33,211 nt of DNA from JBGFRR01 sp041695045 (lineage in GTDB: Bacteria > Bacteroidota > Ignavibacteria > UBA10030). Positions 6,868 through 14,908 of the stretch are shown in pieces. How positions within the stretch are numbered: the first letter of the stretch is position 1; each line of letters begins with the position of its first letter. Below the pieces are notes generated by a model, which saw nothing but the letters and a program-made list of their open reading frames with translations, was not told the DNA's origin and did no database searches. The stretch covers positions 1 through 33,211 of the forward strand of contig JBGFRR010000010.1 of NCBI GenBank assembly GCA_041695045.1, given 5' to 3'. The translations under genes and the position numbers were made by a program.

Positions 6868-7506
6868 ATGAAGAATCTCCACGCGATTATTTGGGTCTCC
6901 ATCTTCGCTGTTGCCTTCGCCTTCGTCGAAGCAGCCGTCGTTGTGTACCTCCGCTCCATCTATTACCCGGAAGGCTTCTCCTTTCCCCTCAAACTCATCC
7001 CTCTTGCTCATCTCACCGTTGAGCTTGCGCGTGAGCTTTCAACCATGGTCATGCTCGGTACAGTGGGAGTGCTCGCCGGGTCAACACGTTGGAGCCGCTT
7101 TGCCTTCTTCGCCATCGCCTTCGGTGTGTGGGATATCTTCTACTACATCTGGCTCAAAGTCGCACTCGATTGGCCTGCCTCGCTCTTCGACTGGGATGTG
7201 CTATTTCTCATTCCCGTTCCGTGGATCGGTCCTGTTATCGCTCCGGTTGTTATTTCTTTTCTGTTGATTGCAGCAGGTCTCATGATCCTCCGGAAAGAAT
7301 CCTCCGGTACAACATTCAAGCCCGGCAAGCGTGCGTGGGCGCTCGCGGCTCTCGGCACGGCGATTATTCTGTTCACCTTCGTGTGGGACTTTGACGCGAC
7401 GCTCCGTTTCCAGATGCCACAGCCGTATCGGTACGATATCTTTCTGATTGGCGTAGCCTGTTACGTGGGTGCGCTTGTGGCGGCGGGAAAATCAGCGGGA
7501 CGGTGA
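6868..7506 (+). CDS. Conserved six-helix membrane protein of unknown function
   Basis: A 212-residue integral membrane protein that I do not recognise as a named family. Six hydrophobic segments can be drawn at about 7-27, 54-71, 76-97, 117-141, 156-173 and 190-206. Features that look conserved rather than random are an acidic residue in helix 1 (FVEAAVVVYLR), the loop motif VELARELSTM, the aromatic stretch FGVWDIFYYIWLK and the PVPWIGPVIAPV turn. The composition is GC-rich again, like the rest of the window. GGAGG occurs upstream (6846-6850) but 17 nt from the ATG, too far to be a normal ribosome-binding site. The 3' end overlaps the convergent lyase gene by 15 nt (7492-7506). Membrane location is well supported; any function would be a guess. 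Confidence 0.75.
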   Translation: MKNLHAIIWVSIFAVAFAFVEAAVVVYLRSIYYPEGFSFPLKLIPLAHLTVELARELSTMVMLGTVGVLAGSTRWSRFAFFAIAFGVWDIFYYIWLKVALDWPASLFDWDVLFLIPVPWIGPVIAPVVISFLLIAAGLMILRKESSGTTFKPGKRAWALAALGTAIILFTFVWDFDATLRFQMPQPYRYDIFLIGVACYVGALVAAGKSAGR

Positions 7507-9492
7507 GATCGTCATCGTTATTGTTACCGGCAGGAATTGCTTCAGAGATATACGGATGGACTGGTTGGGCTGCTTTACCCCGTAGCTCCGAGAAAACCAC
7601 GTATCGATGACCTCCACCGAGCCGTTGGAAATCTCCACAACATAGTTTCCTCGTTCACCGATCACCCTCACGCGCCGGGGATTCTCCCCCCGCTCTACTC
7701 GAAACACAGGCGCAACGTGCAAGAAGCTTTCGACAGTGTGTTCCCCCTCCCCTATAATTTCATCGCGAATTGCGAGTCGGGTCTCTCGCTTGTCCAACCG
7801 AAATTCACGCCGATGAACAATCGGACGATACGCATGATGCTCGGCGCTGAGGAGATCGACATCATCGCCAAGCTGCCACTGAAGCACCTTGGGCTCTGTC
7901 CTGTCTTCCTTGATGCGCCACAGGCCGGCAAACTCGGCTAGCTCTTTTCCATCCACCATCACCGTGTTGTGGGCGCGCGTACTGCGGAATTCCTCCCGCG
8001 CGCTCACGTCGAACGTGTACGCGTAGGTTCCGGAATCCACAATCAGCGGCTCGCCCTCAACCCACAACTCAAAGCTCAACGTGTCACTGTGCCCATGGCC
8101 TCCCACGCCGCCTGTTCCCAACGCTCCGGCATCGACGGTCAGATGCACATCAGCGGATCGCATCACGTAGAATCCGCCGCGTGGAAACGCGACGGAGCGT
8201 TGCGGCGGTTCGGCAGGCTTCATCCGCCTGAGGCGGAGAAACCGCTCGAAGCCTTCCCCCCCAAACAGCCACAGCGCATCGTCAAAGAACTCTCCTGCCG
8301 TCGCCGCAAAGTCGGGACGGTCAAATTGCAGCGCGCCCACAAGGAGCGTGGAGCGGTGGTCGTTCACGCGGTCGTTCATCCGAAACCGGAAGAAGCGTCC
8401 ATCATCCGCATCGCCAATGTTGGGCGCAGTTCCATCGGGACGCGTATAGGCTTGTATGAACTCGAACATCTTCTCAACGCGGCGCGTTGCCGCGGAGCTC
8501 ACCGCTCTACCGTTCAACGCACAGAGCCGCAAGGTTGTAACCAGCACCTCCGCAACAAAGCGATGATAGGAGATTGATTGCTCGTAGTTTACTCCATCTT
8601 CATGAACCTGTCGCTGAATTTCCTCTTCAAGGCTGGCAAGTCCGCGCTGCAACCATCGTATCCCCCACGTTGTGTGGCGGAAAAACATCCCAAGCACGAC
8701 AAGCCCGACAAGTCCGGCAATGAGATGATTCCCGCTTTGCCGCGCGTACTCCAAATGCCACCGTACAAACTGCCCGTGCCGGGCGAGAGATTTCAGGAAC
8801 TTCATCCAGAATGCCTTAGGTATCGACGGCGAGTCGCAGAACAGATAATACCCCGCAGCCCAATTGCAGGCGCGTAGGGCTACCTCCATCGCCACAGCCC
8901 AGTTGACACCGTAGCCGGGCGGGTTGTTGTCGATCCAGTTTTCAACGAGCGCACGGAATTTCTCCGCGTACCGCTCGTTGCGCGTCAGCCAGTACGCCTT
9001 GCCGAGCCACCACACCTGATGGAAGCGATTCAATTCCCACACCGTGCGCACGTCGGATGGGTTGTTGAGGTCGAGCAGGTCGAGCGATGATGACGGTCGA
9101 AGCTCCCACGCTATCCCGCTCTTGAAATCGCACTGCCAATCGATTCGCTCTCCAAATTCGACACGCTGAGAGCCGAGCGCCTGAAACCGGTTGGCAACGA
9201 CGGCATCGGCTTCTTCGATGATGTTCTCGTGCGACTGCGTTCGTGTCAGGAGGTTGAGGAAGAAATCTTTTTGGTTATGAGGATTGAAGAAGAAGTGGCC
9301 GCGTGTCGCCGAGCGAACATCGTCCACGAAGGAATCAACCGATCGGCCGAAGGAGAATTCCCGAACAAACTTTTCATCCGTCGCGTCGAAGAGGCCCAGT
9401 GCATTCAACGCTTGCCATGCACGCGGCGCGAGCTTGCGATAGAGAACGCCGCGGGCGTATGTTCGCACAACGTCCCTCATCCTCTCAACCAT
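7492..9492 (-). CDS. Heparinase II/III-family polysaccharide lyase-like protein
   Basis: A 666-residue protein with an N-terminal alpha/alpha toroid (about 90-400) and a C-terminal beta-sandwich heparinase II/III domain (about 430-640). This family cleaves uronic-acid-containing polysaccharides by beta-elimination. Visible family motifs are SGNHLIAG (253-260), EDGVNYEQSISYH (298-310), GGHGHSD (464-470) and RAHNTVMVDG (506-515). There is no signal peptide, common for members inside polysaccharide clusters. The alternative start at M5 (9480) gives a 4-nt ATGA overlap with the upstream glycosyltransferase, matching the other junctions of the operon, and is probably the true one. It is the last gene of the cluster. 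It may trim or degrade the polysaccharide made by its neighbours. The substrate cannot be told from sequence. Confidence 0.85.
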   Translation of the reverse strand: MVERMRDVVRTYARGVLYRKLAPRAWQALNALGLFDATDEKFVREFSFGRSVDSFVDDVRSATRGHFFFNPHNQKDFFLNLLTRTQSHENIIEEADAVVANRFQALGSQRVEFGERIDWQCDFKSGIAWELRPSSSLDLLDLNNPSDVRTVWELNRFHQVWWLGKAYWLTRNERYAEKFRALVENWIDNNPPGYGVNWAVAMEVALRACNWAAGYYLFCDSPSIPKAFWMKFLKSLARHGQFVRWHLEYARQSGNHLIAGLVGLVVLGMFFRHTTWGIRWLQRGLASLEEEIQRQVHEDGVNYEQSISYHRFVAEVLVTTLRLCALNGRAVSSAATRRVEKMFEFIQAYTRPDGTAPNIGDADDGRFFRFRMNDRVNDHRSTLLVGALQFDRPDFAATAGEFFDDALWLFGGEGFERFLRLRRMKPAEPPQRSVAFPRGGFYVMRSADVHLTVDAGALGTGGVGGHGHSDTLSFELWVEGEPLIVDSGTYAYTFDVSAREEFRSTRAHNTVMVDGKELAEFAGLWRIKEDRTEPKVLQWQLGDDVDLLSAEHHAYRPIVHRREFRLDKRETRLAIRDEIIGEGEHTVESFLHVAPVFRVERGENPRRVRVIGERGNYVVEISNGSVEVIDTWFSRSYGVKQPNQSIRISLKQFLPVTITMTISPSR
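8223..8237. repeat. TCCGCC-TGA-GGCGGA palindrome inside the lyase gene
   Basis: A 6-bp perfect inverted repeat with a 3-nt loop. The same palindrome with other loops occurs at 32992-33006 and 33102-33116. Here it lies within coding sequence, reading LRLRRM on the minus strand, so it may be coincidence or an inserted copy. Confidence 0.5.
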
Positions 9493-10700
9493 TCTTTCAT
9501 GGTCGATTCCGCGCGGCTCATGTTCGCTTCATACTCGGCTCGCTGTCTCACGAGCTCGTGGTTCTCCTGTCGAATCGCCATCAACCGATCTCCTGCAATC
9601 ATCGCCCGCTTCAGTGCATCGGCAATGGTTGAAGGATTGTCGGGGTCGAAGAGAAAGCCGTTCCGTCCATCCTCAATCCATTCCCGTATCGACTCGAGAC
9701 TGCTCATGACCGGCACGGCACCCCAGGCCATCGCTTCCAACAAACTGTTGGGCGTGCCGTCGTGCCGTGTGCACGAGACATAGAAGTCGCTGGACTGATA
9801 CGCGCGCATGAGCTCATCGTAGGGAAGCTGATGGACAAAATGGACATGCCGCTGCAGTCCAAGCCGCTCTGCAAATCGGGTAAGCAAGCGATGGCGGTAC
9901 GTTCCGAGTAAACCCACGAGGACGAGACGAAAATCGATTCCCTCATCACGCACGACCGCGGCTGCTTTCAATAGCGGAACATTGTTGATAGAGTGACTGC
10001 CGAAGCCGCGCGGGGTCAAGAGTACCGGCACCGCGGCCGACGGCCTGATGTGGCTGAAGTAATCTCTCCGAAAATGAAGCTGCGTGGCGGCTTCGTCCAG
10101 TACTGCACGCGGAATTCCTCCCGCCCCCGGAACGACGAGCGTTCTGGCGTTTGCAGGAAGACCGTAGCGTCGGGCAAGGCGGATATCGCGCTCGCAATCG
10201 GAGAAGAGCATTCCACACCGTCGCAGAGTGTTCGCCGTCCGGCGACGGAACCGCTCGTCCTCCGCAGCGAAATACACGAGGTCGTTTCCCCACACAGAAA
10301 CCGCAAGCGGCGTATCTCCCGCCGCTTCGGCAGCGAGGAAGCCTTCAATCGGAATCCGCAGCGCGTGGATTGCATCGGGCTTGATCGTTCGGACAAGTTC
10401 ACGCACTCGCGGCGCGAGGCGTTGGACTTCGGCGAGCCAACGGCGTTTACTTCGTGCGATATGGAATTCTTCTAACGAACGCTCGACCGACGGAAACCGA
10501 GCAGCGAGCGAAGCAAGCCGGGGAAAGTCCGTTCCTCTCTCCCGCGGTTGCGGCTGGTCATGGTGCACGGCGCACCCTTCAAACGACGCCGGCGCAAATG
10601 TCGTAGAGTAAACCGTCGCCTCGTGGCCCCGCTGGATGAAGAAGCGAACCCACTTCCCCGCATGGATGCTGGTGATATCGCAAACGAAAAGGAGCTTCAT
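9477..10700 (-). CDS. GT4-family glycosyltransferase
   Basis: A retaining glycosyltransferase of the GT-B fold, 407 residues. The frame is open 18 codons further upstream, but the ATG at 10700 is chosen because MKLLFVCDITSIHAGKWVRFF is a normal GT4 N-terminus and gives an ATGA overlap (10697-10700) with the upstream gene. The C-terminal nucleotide-sugar domain has the usual layout: VPVLLTPRGF, VLVGLLG, VHFVHQLPYDELMRAYQSSD and HDGTPNSLLEAMAWGAVPV. In the last, the family's E-x7-E pair appears as D-x7-E, a conservative change at the first acidic position. It would add a sugar to the lipid-linked repeat unit on the cytoplasmic face. Donor and acceptor are unknown. Confidence 0.88.
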   Translation of the reverse strand: MKLLFVCDITSIHAGKWVRFFIQRGHEATVYSTTFAPASFEGCAVHHDQPQPRERGTDFPRLASLAARFPSVERSLEEFHIARSKRRWLAEVQRLAPRVRELVRTIKPDAIHALRIPIEGFLAAEAAGDTPLAVSVWGNDLVYFAAEDERFRRRTANTLRRCGMLFSDCERDIRLARRYGLPANARTLVVPGAGGIPRAVLDEAATQLHFRRDYFSHIRPSAAVPVLLTPRGFGSHSINNVPLLKAAAVVRDEGIDFRLVLVGLLGTYRHRLLTRFAERLGLQRHVHFVHQLPYDELMRAYQSSDFYVSCTRHDGTPNSLLEAMAWGAVPVMSSLESIREWIEDGRNGFLFDPDNPSTIADALKRAMIAGDRLMAIRQENHELVRQRAEYEANMSRAESTMKEWLRG

Positions 10701-11725
10701 ACAGCTTTCTGTGCGGTGCGATGCGGAACGATCGTTCGGTACAGCCGCTTCCAACGCTCAAAGGCTACCGGCCCCAACAACGCGTAGAGTATCATCTTGA
10801 CCCTCGTAGCCACAAGGGCGATCGCATTGCGAGGTCGGGGAAACGGTTCGAACCGCAGCACCATTTGCAACGCCTCTCCTCTTTTGCCCTCGAGGGCTGC
10901 AAGGACAATCTCGGTATCGGTGATCTCCGCCTGCAATCGAGCCAGCAATATGGATTTCAGCGGACTGGTACCGGTGTACTGTGAAGCATAGTCAGCAATG
11001 AGACGATACATGTTCAATAAAGTGGAAACTTTCCCCGTGTGGGAAGCGCCGAAGGGATGGCTCGCGCCATGTTTCCGATAGACGCCGAGCGATGTGTTGA
11101 GGAATGCGGTAAGGTTGGATTCAAGCGGCAGCATCCGGTGCAGGTAGGCATCGGCAGCGATTGTTATTTCTGTCGGACCCGGCATCACCTTGCACAAACA
11201 CGATGCACGCACACTGATGCCTGACGATGGAGCGATAAGACGATTCAACAACCTCAAAACCTCTTCACCGTTCACGCGCACAACCGGCTCTCGTTCGCCC
11301 GTATCAGGCACACGACCGATGACCCTTCCCTCGGCATCGATGACATCCATGAGATGGTAGACCACATCGGTGCGGGGAGAGCGGTCGAACTCTTCAACAA
11401 TCGCAGCTACCTTTCCCGGCTTCCAGTAATCGTCCGAGTCGAGGAAGCACACAATCGTCCCACGCGCATGCTCAAACCCGAGGTTGTACGCCGACATCTG
11501 ACCGCCGTTGTCTTTGTAAATGTATTGCACGCTCTTTCCGTACTTCATCACACGCGCTCGCGTGTCATCCGTCGAGCCGTCGTCCACCACAATGATCTCC
11601 ATCTGCTCGGGGGGTAAACGCTGTGCCAGCACGCTGTCGATGGCCTGCTCGATGTAGCGGCCGTAGTTGTAGGTATTGATAAGAACCGAGACGCGCGGCG
11701 CTCGCTGTGGATGAATCATACTCAT
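10697..11725 (-). CDS. GT2-family glycosyltransferase (GT-A fold)
   Basis: An inverting glycosyltransferase of 342 residues with a clear GT2 N-terminal domain: VSVLINTYNYGRYIEQAIDS at the start, VDDGSTDDT for nucleotide binding and FLDSDDYW carrying the DxD metal site. The C-terminal hundred residues (from about 240) are helical and end in a hydrophobic stretch (MILYALLGPVAFE) that may touch the membrane. It lies 2 nt after the zinc-ribbon methyltransferase gene and overlaps the next glycosyltransferase by 4 nt. It acts on the polysaccharide repeat in the cytoplasm; the sugar transferred cannot be inferred. The ATG at M3 (11719) is an equally possible start. Confidence 0.9.
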   Translation of the reverse strand: MSMIHPQRAPRVSVLINTYNYGRYIEQAIDSVLAQRLPPEQMEIIVVDDGSTDDTRARVMKYGKSVQYIYKDNGGQMSAYNLGFEHARGTIVCFLDSDDYWKPGKVAAIVEEFDRSPRTDVVYHLMDVIDAEGRVIGRVPDTGEREPVVRVNGEEVLRLLNRLIAPSSGISVRASCLCKVMPGPTEITIAADAYLHRMLPLESNLTAFLNTSLGVYRKHGASHPFGASHTGKVSTLLNMYRLIADYASQYTGTSPLKSILLARLQAEITDTEIVLAALEGKRGEALQMVLRFEPFPRPRNAIALVATRVKMILYALLGPVAFERWKRLYRTIVPHRTAQKAV

Positions 11726-11727
11726 CG

Positions 11728-12645
11728 CTACTCCGCTTGTACCCGTGCAACAACCAATAAGCTTCCACCCGTAAGGCCACGCGCCCTATCGCGCGCGTAC
11801 AACAACGCTGCAACGGGAAGAAGGAATAATCTCTTTCCGCGCACAAGAATTCTCAAGAAGGCTGATGTTTGTTGTGTCGAAGGTTGAGTCGCTGTACCGC
11901 CCTCACTCCTTGCTGCAACCTTTCTCATAATACCGAGACTTGTTTTCTCCATCAACATCTCAAGGAGATCGTCTACACGTAACGGATGAATCTCGGCGGT
12001 GACGAGTTCCAGTCTGGCATGGTCAAGCAGGGTTTGGACGCTCTTCATCGTCCACCGCGTAAGATGATGGGAGGGGTAATCCCACGGCTCGCGTGGACAA
12101 TACAGTAAACTGAATCTTTGCGGATTCGGCACCGCAAAGCAGATCATCCCGCGCTCGCGAAGCAGAGCCTTCGCCTGCAGGATGAACGCGAAGGGATGTT
12201 CAACATGTTCAAGCACATGATAGAAACAGACGGCATCGAAGCGTTCGTTCGGGAAGCGTGCGGTAAACTCCTCGAGTGTCCATGCGTAAATTCGTTCATA
12301 GTTCAAGGTCGCTCGTGCCTTCTCGACTGCCCTGCGATTGAAATCCAGCCCCACACACTGATACCCTTGCTGAAGTGCGTGCTTGAGGAACAAGCCTTCA
12401 CCGCATCCAATCTCTAAAATGGTTTTCTTCTCCAGCCCCAGCAACTCCAATGTTCTGTGAAATTCCCATCGGTCTTTGTATGTTTCTCCCGACTCGTAAT
12501 GCGATGCGCCAGCGGCTCTCATAGGTGAAGCATACACCAGCGTGCACCGTTGGCATCTGTGTAACGAATACTCTTGACCGATCTCCGTGTCAAGCCGGGA
12601 TTCCACAAAGGCGCTATCTTCGCTCGCGCAGACGGGGCACTTCAC
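11728..12645 (-). CDS. Class I SAM methyltransferase with N-terminal zinc ribbon
   Basis: A 305-residue methyltransferase. The N-terminus carries two CxxC knuckles, C3/C6 and C31/C34, forming a zinc ribbon, an arrangement seen in sugar methyltransferases of surface-polysaccharide clusters. The SAM-binding motif ILEIGCGEG lies at 76-84, with acidic motif II GLDFN at about 98-102 and FDAVCFYHVLEHVEHP further on. PREPWDYPSHHLTRWT is typical of this subgroup. The last 50 residues hold a hydrophobic basic segment (RLFLLPVAALLYARDRAR) that may bind the membrane. It starts in a 4-nt overlap with the flippase gene. It probably methylates a sugar or the growing glycan; the exact acceptor is unknown. 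Confidence 0.85.
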   Translation of the reverse strand: MKCPVCASEDSAFVESRLDTEIGQEYSLHRCQRCTLVYASPMRAAGASHYESGETYKDRWEFHRTLELLGLEKKTILEIGCGEGLFLKHALQQGYQCVGLDFNRRAVEKARATLNYERIYAWTLEEFTARFPNERFDAVCFYHVLEHVEHPFAFILQAKALLRERGMICFAVPNPQRFSLLYCPREPWDYPSHHLTRWTMKSVQTLLDHARLELVTAEIHPLRVDDLLEMLMEKTSLGIMRKVAARSEGGTATQPSTQQTSAFLRILVRGKRLFLLPVAALLYARDRARGLTGGSLLVVARVQAE

Positions 12646-14108
12646 CGGATTTCTCCCCGCGTGGTGATGAACCGAAACGATGCAACGGTTTCATTTCCCG
12701 CTACAACAGCCCACATTCCTGCAATCAAGAGATTCGCGTACAAACTGAGTGCTCTCTCGCTATACAGCCAGAGGTTCAGCACGAGAAGAGCGACGGTCAA
12801 AACCAGAAGCCGTATAAGAACAATCTGCACCTCGCGGTCGAATACAGAAATGTGCCGCCCGACAAAGCGGGTGTAGCTGACCGCGTTGTGAAGCTGCGCG
12901 AGAAACAGAGCGGCGGGGATGGTGTAGATGCCGAGTTCTTCCACCCCTGCAGAAAGGAACAGACCGTAGAGAATGACAAACATCGTTCCGATGCGAAGCA
13001 CCCGATCACCGCGTTTCAAAGCGAGCGTGGTATTGACGAAAGGCATCTCAAAGGCGAGCGTCAGATAAAAGGGAACCAACGCGAGAAAGAGCACAAACAT
13101 GGTGGAGAGTTCTTCCGGTGAAACTCGCAGATGCAGCAGCGCCCCGAAGACCGGCAGAAAGAGCGTTGCGGTCGGAATCAACAGTGCAACGGTCAGGGCG
13201 ATGTTACTTCGCACCGTTGCTTTCAGGACGCTCGTTAACTCCTCAAGTTTCGACTGCGGCAAGAGCGACGAAGCTTTCATGTAGAGAATTTGCAGGATTG
13301 GTGCGTTGGCGACACTGAAAAGCGTCGTCAGGATTTTATCGGTATACTGGTAGAGCGTGAGCGAGCCCGTGGGAAAAAAGGAGAGAATGTTGGTCGTCAA
13401 GGGACCGCGAAGGGAATAGACCAGTGTACCGACTCTCACGGGGATATTCTGACGCAGGAGCGAGCGGACGGCGGGAACATGAAGCGGATTCGCCCATCGC
13501 CATCCGAATTGTTTTCTGTAGTAGAGCAACACGCCGGCGAACGCGACAGCGGAGGCAATCACGAGCGCGGCAAGAATTCCGTCGAGAGCATACGTTGATG
13601 AAATCAGAACAACTGCCGCCATCCCAAACAGGGAAGGAAGGAGATTCGTCCAGTAGGTCACCGCCATGATCAGGTGAGCGTTGAGTGTGCTGTTCAACAC
13701 GAGCGTCGCGACGGTAAAGGGAATGGAGAACGACAGAATACGAAGTGTATGCTGAGCTGCAAGCGCTTTTTCTTCCGAAAAACCGCTGGCAAACAGAGAT
13801 ACGAGGAGCGGCGCGGCAAGAAGAATTAGGAGGAGCAGGAGAACACTCAACCCGAGCGCCAGGATAAAAACGGCACCTGCAAACCGCTGAGCGTCGACCT
13901 CGGATTGTGCTTTGATTTCATGATACGTTGGAACGTAGAGGTCAAGAAGGAATCCCGTGAGGAAACTACTTCCGAACTGCACGATTGCGGTGGCAAGAAA
14001 GAAGACGTCTGTTTCGACCGAGGCGCCGAAGGTTCGAAGCAAGAGAAGGTGGAAGAGAACGCCGAACGCGACATTGAGAATGTTCAGAGCCTGCAGGAAG
14101 ATAATCAT
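12642..14108 (-). CDS. MurJ/Wzx-like polysaccharide flippase (MOP superfamily)
   Basis: A 488-residue membrane protein with about 14 hydrophobic helices from end to end, the layout of the MOP exporters (MurJ/MviN and Wzx). The start is set at the ATG at 14108 (MIIFLQALNILNVAFGVLFH), which overlaps the upstream stop as ATGA; the longer frame to 14159 adds a charged stretch unlike a family N-terminus. MurJ-like features are the early LRTFGASVETDVFFLA segment and the TFLPVFGALL region. Sitting among glycosyltransferases, it most likely flips the undecaprenyl-linked repeat unit to the outer leaflet instead of serving as the housekeeping lipid II flippase. No Wzy polymerase or chain-length regulator is obvious nearby. 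Confidence 0.82.
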   Translation of the reverse strand: MIIFLQALNILNVAFGVLFHLLLLRTFGASVETDVFFLATAIVQFGSSFLTGFLLDLYVPTYHEIKAQSEVDAQRFAGAVFILALGLSVLLLLLILLAAPLLVSLFASGFSEEKALAAQHTLRILSFSIPFTVATLVLNSTLNAHLIMAVTYWTNLLPSLFGMAAVVLISSTYALDGILAALVIASAVAFAGVLLYYRKQFGWRWANPLHVPAVRSLLRQNIPVRVGTLVYSLRGPLTTNILSFFPTGSLTLYQYTDKILTTLFSVANAPILQILYMKASSLLPQSKLEELTSVLKATVRSNIALTVALLIPTATLFLPVFGALLHLRVSPEELSTMFVLFLALVPFYLTLAFEMPFVNTTLALKRGDRVLRIGTMFVILYGLFLSAGVEELGIYTIPAALFLAQLHNAVSYTRFVGRHISVFDREVQIVLIRLLVLTVALLVLNLWLYSERALSLYANLLIAGMWAVVAGNETVASFRFITTRGEIR

Positions 14109-14908
14109 CGGTCGGTGAGCGGTTTCCTTCCTTTGACAACCATCCAGAATCCACACCACCGGGCGAGCACCGCTTGGTTGACGGCATTGACGGCCTTTGG
14201 CAGCCTTCGACGAAGAGGGTCGCAGAGCGTGATCTCAAGCCCGGAGAATTTCCTGAGCATACGCCGCGCTTCTCCTCGCGAATACGCTTTGCCCAGCGGA
14301 TTCTCCGTACCATCATAGACGCGCACCCAATCTTCCACCACCGATTCCGCACGCCTGTTGCCACCGCGCAACCAGTGCCATAGCACGCCGAGCCAGACGT
14401 GCAGCGAATGCTTATGATAGAGCATGATGATGCACTCACCGCCAGGCTTCAGTACGCGATGCACTTCGTCTATTGCCCGTTGGGTGTTTGGCGTGTGGTG
14501 AAGAACACCAAAGGAGTACACGACATCGAAACTGGCATCTGCAAACGGAAGATTCTCCGCATCGGCAGGACGCGCATCAACGGGCAGACCGTAGAGGGCG
14601 AAACGTTTCTTGACCAGATCAATGGACGTTGATGAGAGATCAACTCCCGTCACGATAGCACCGCCGCGGGCAAACTGGAGAAGGTCGGTACCCAAACCGC
14701 AACCGACCTCGAGCAACTTCTTCCCACGATACCGCTCGAAGCCTGCCAACTCTCGCATGAACGGCTGCGCTTCGTAGCGAAACCGTTCGACCTGCTCAAA
14801 GAATTCCTTTGACCCCCACTCGATATCGGTAAACTGTGTGCCGCAGGGGTGAGCGTTCCAGTAGGCCCGGACCTCGTCTTTGAGTGTTTCAGTCTCTACG
14901 ACATTCAT
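14105..14908 (-). CDS. Class I SAM-dependent methyltransferase
   Basis: A 267-residue methyltransferase of the UbiE/Methyltransf_11 group. The ATG at 14908 gives an ATGA overlap with the asparagine-synthase-like gene before it. Motif I LLEVGCGLGTDLLQFA, acidic motif II VTGVDLS, PADAENLPFADASFDVVYSFGVLHH and LKPGGECIIMLYH appear in textbook order. The N-terminal VRAYWNAHPCGTQFTDIEWGS is a recognisable subgroup signature, and the C-terminal segment (about 215-260) with ARWCGFWMVVKG recurs in members from lipopolysaccharide loci. It presumably methylates a sugar hydroxyl or carboxyl within the glycan built by this cluster. The target is not deducible. Confidence 0.87.
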   Translation of the reverse strand: MNVVETETLKDEVRAYWNAHPCGTQFTDIEWGSKEFFEQVERFRYEAQPFMRELAGFERYRGKKLLEVGCGLGTDLLQFARGGAIVTGVDLSSTSIDLVKKRFALYGLPVDARPADAENLPFADASFDVVYSFGVLHHTPNTQRAIDEVHRVLKPGGECIIMLYHKHSLHVWLGVLWHWLRGGNRRAESVVEDWVRVYDGTENPLGKAYSRGEARRMLRKFSGLEITLCDPLRRRLPKAVNAVNQAVLARWCGFWMVVKGRKPLTDR

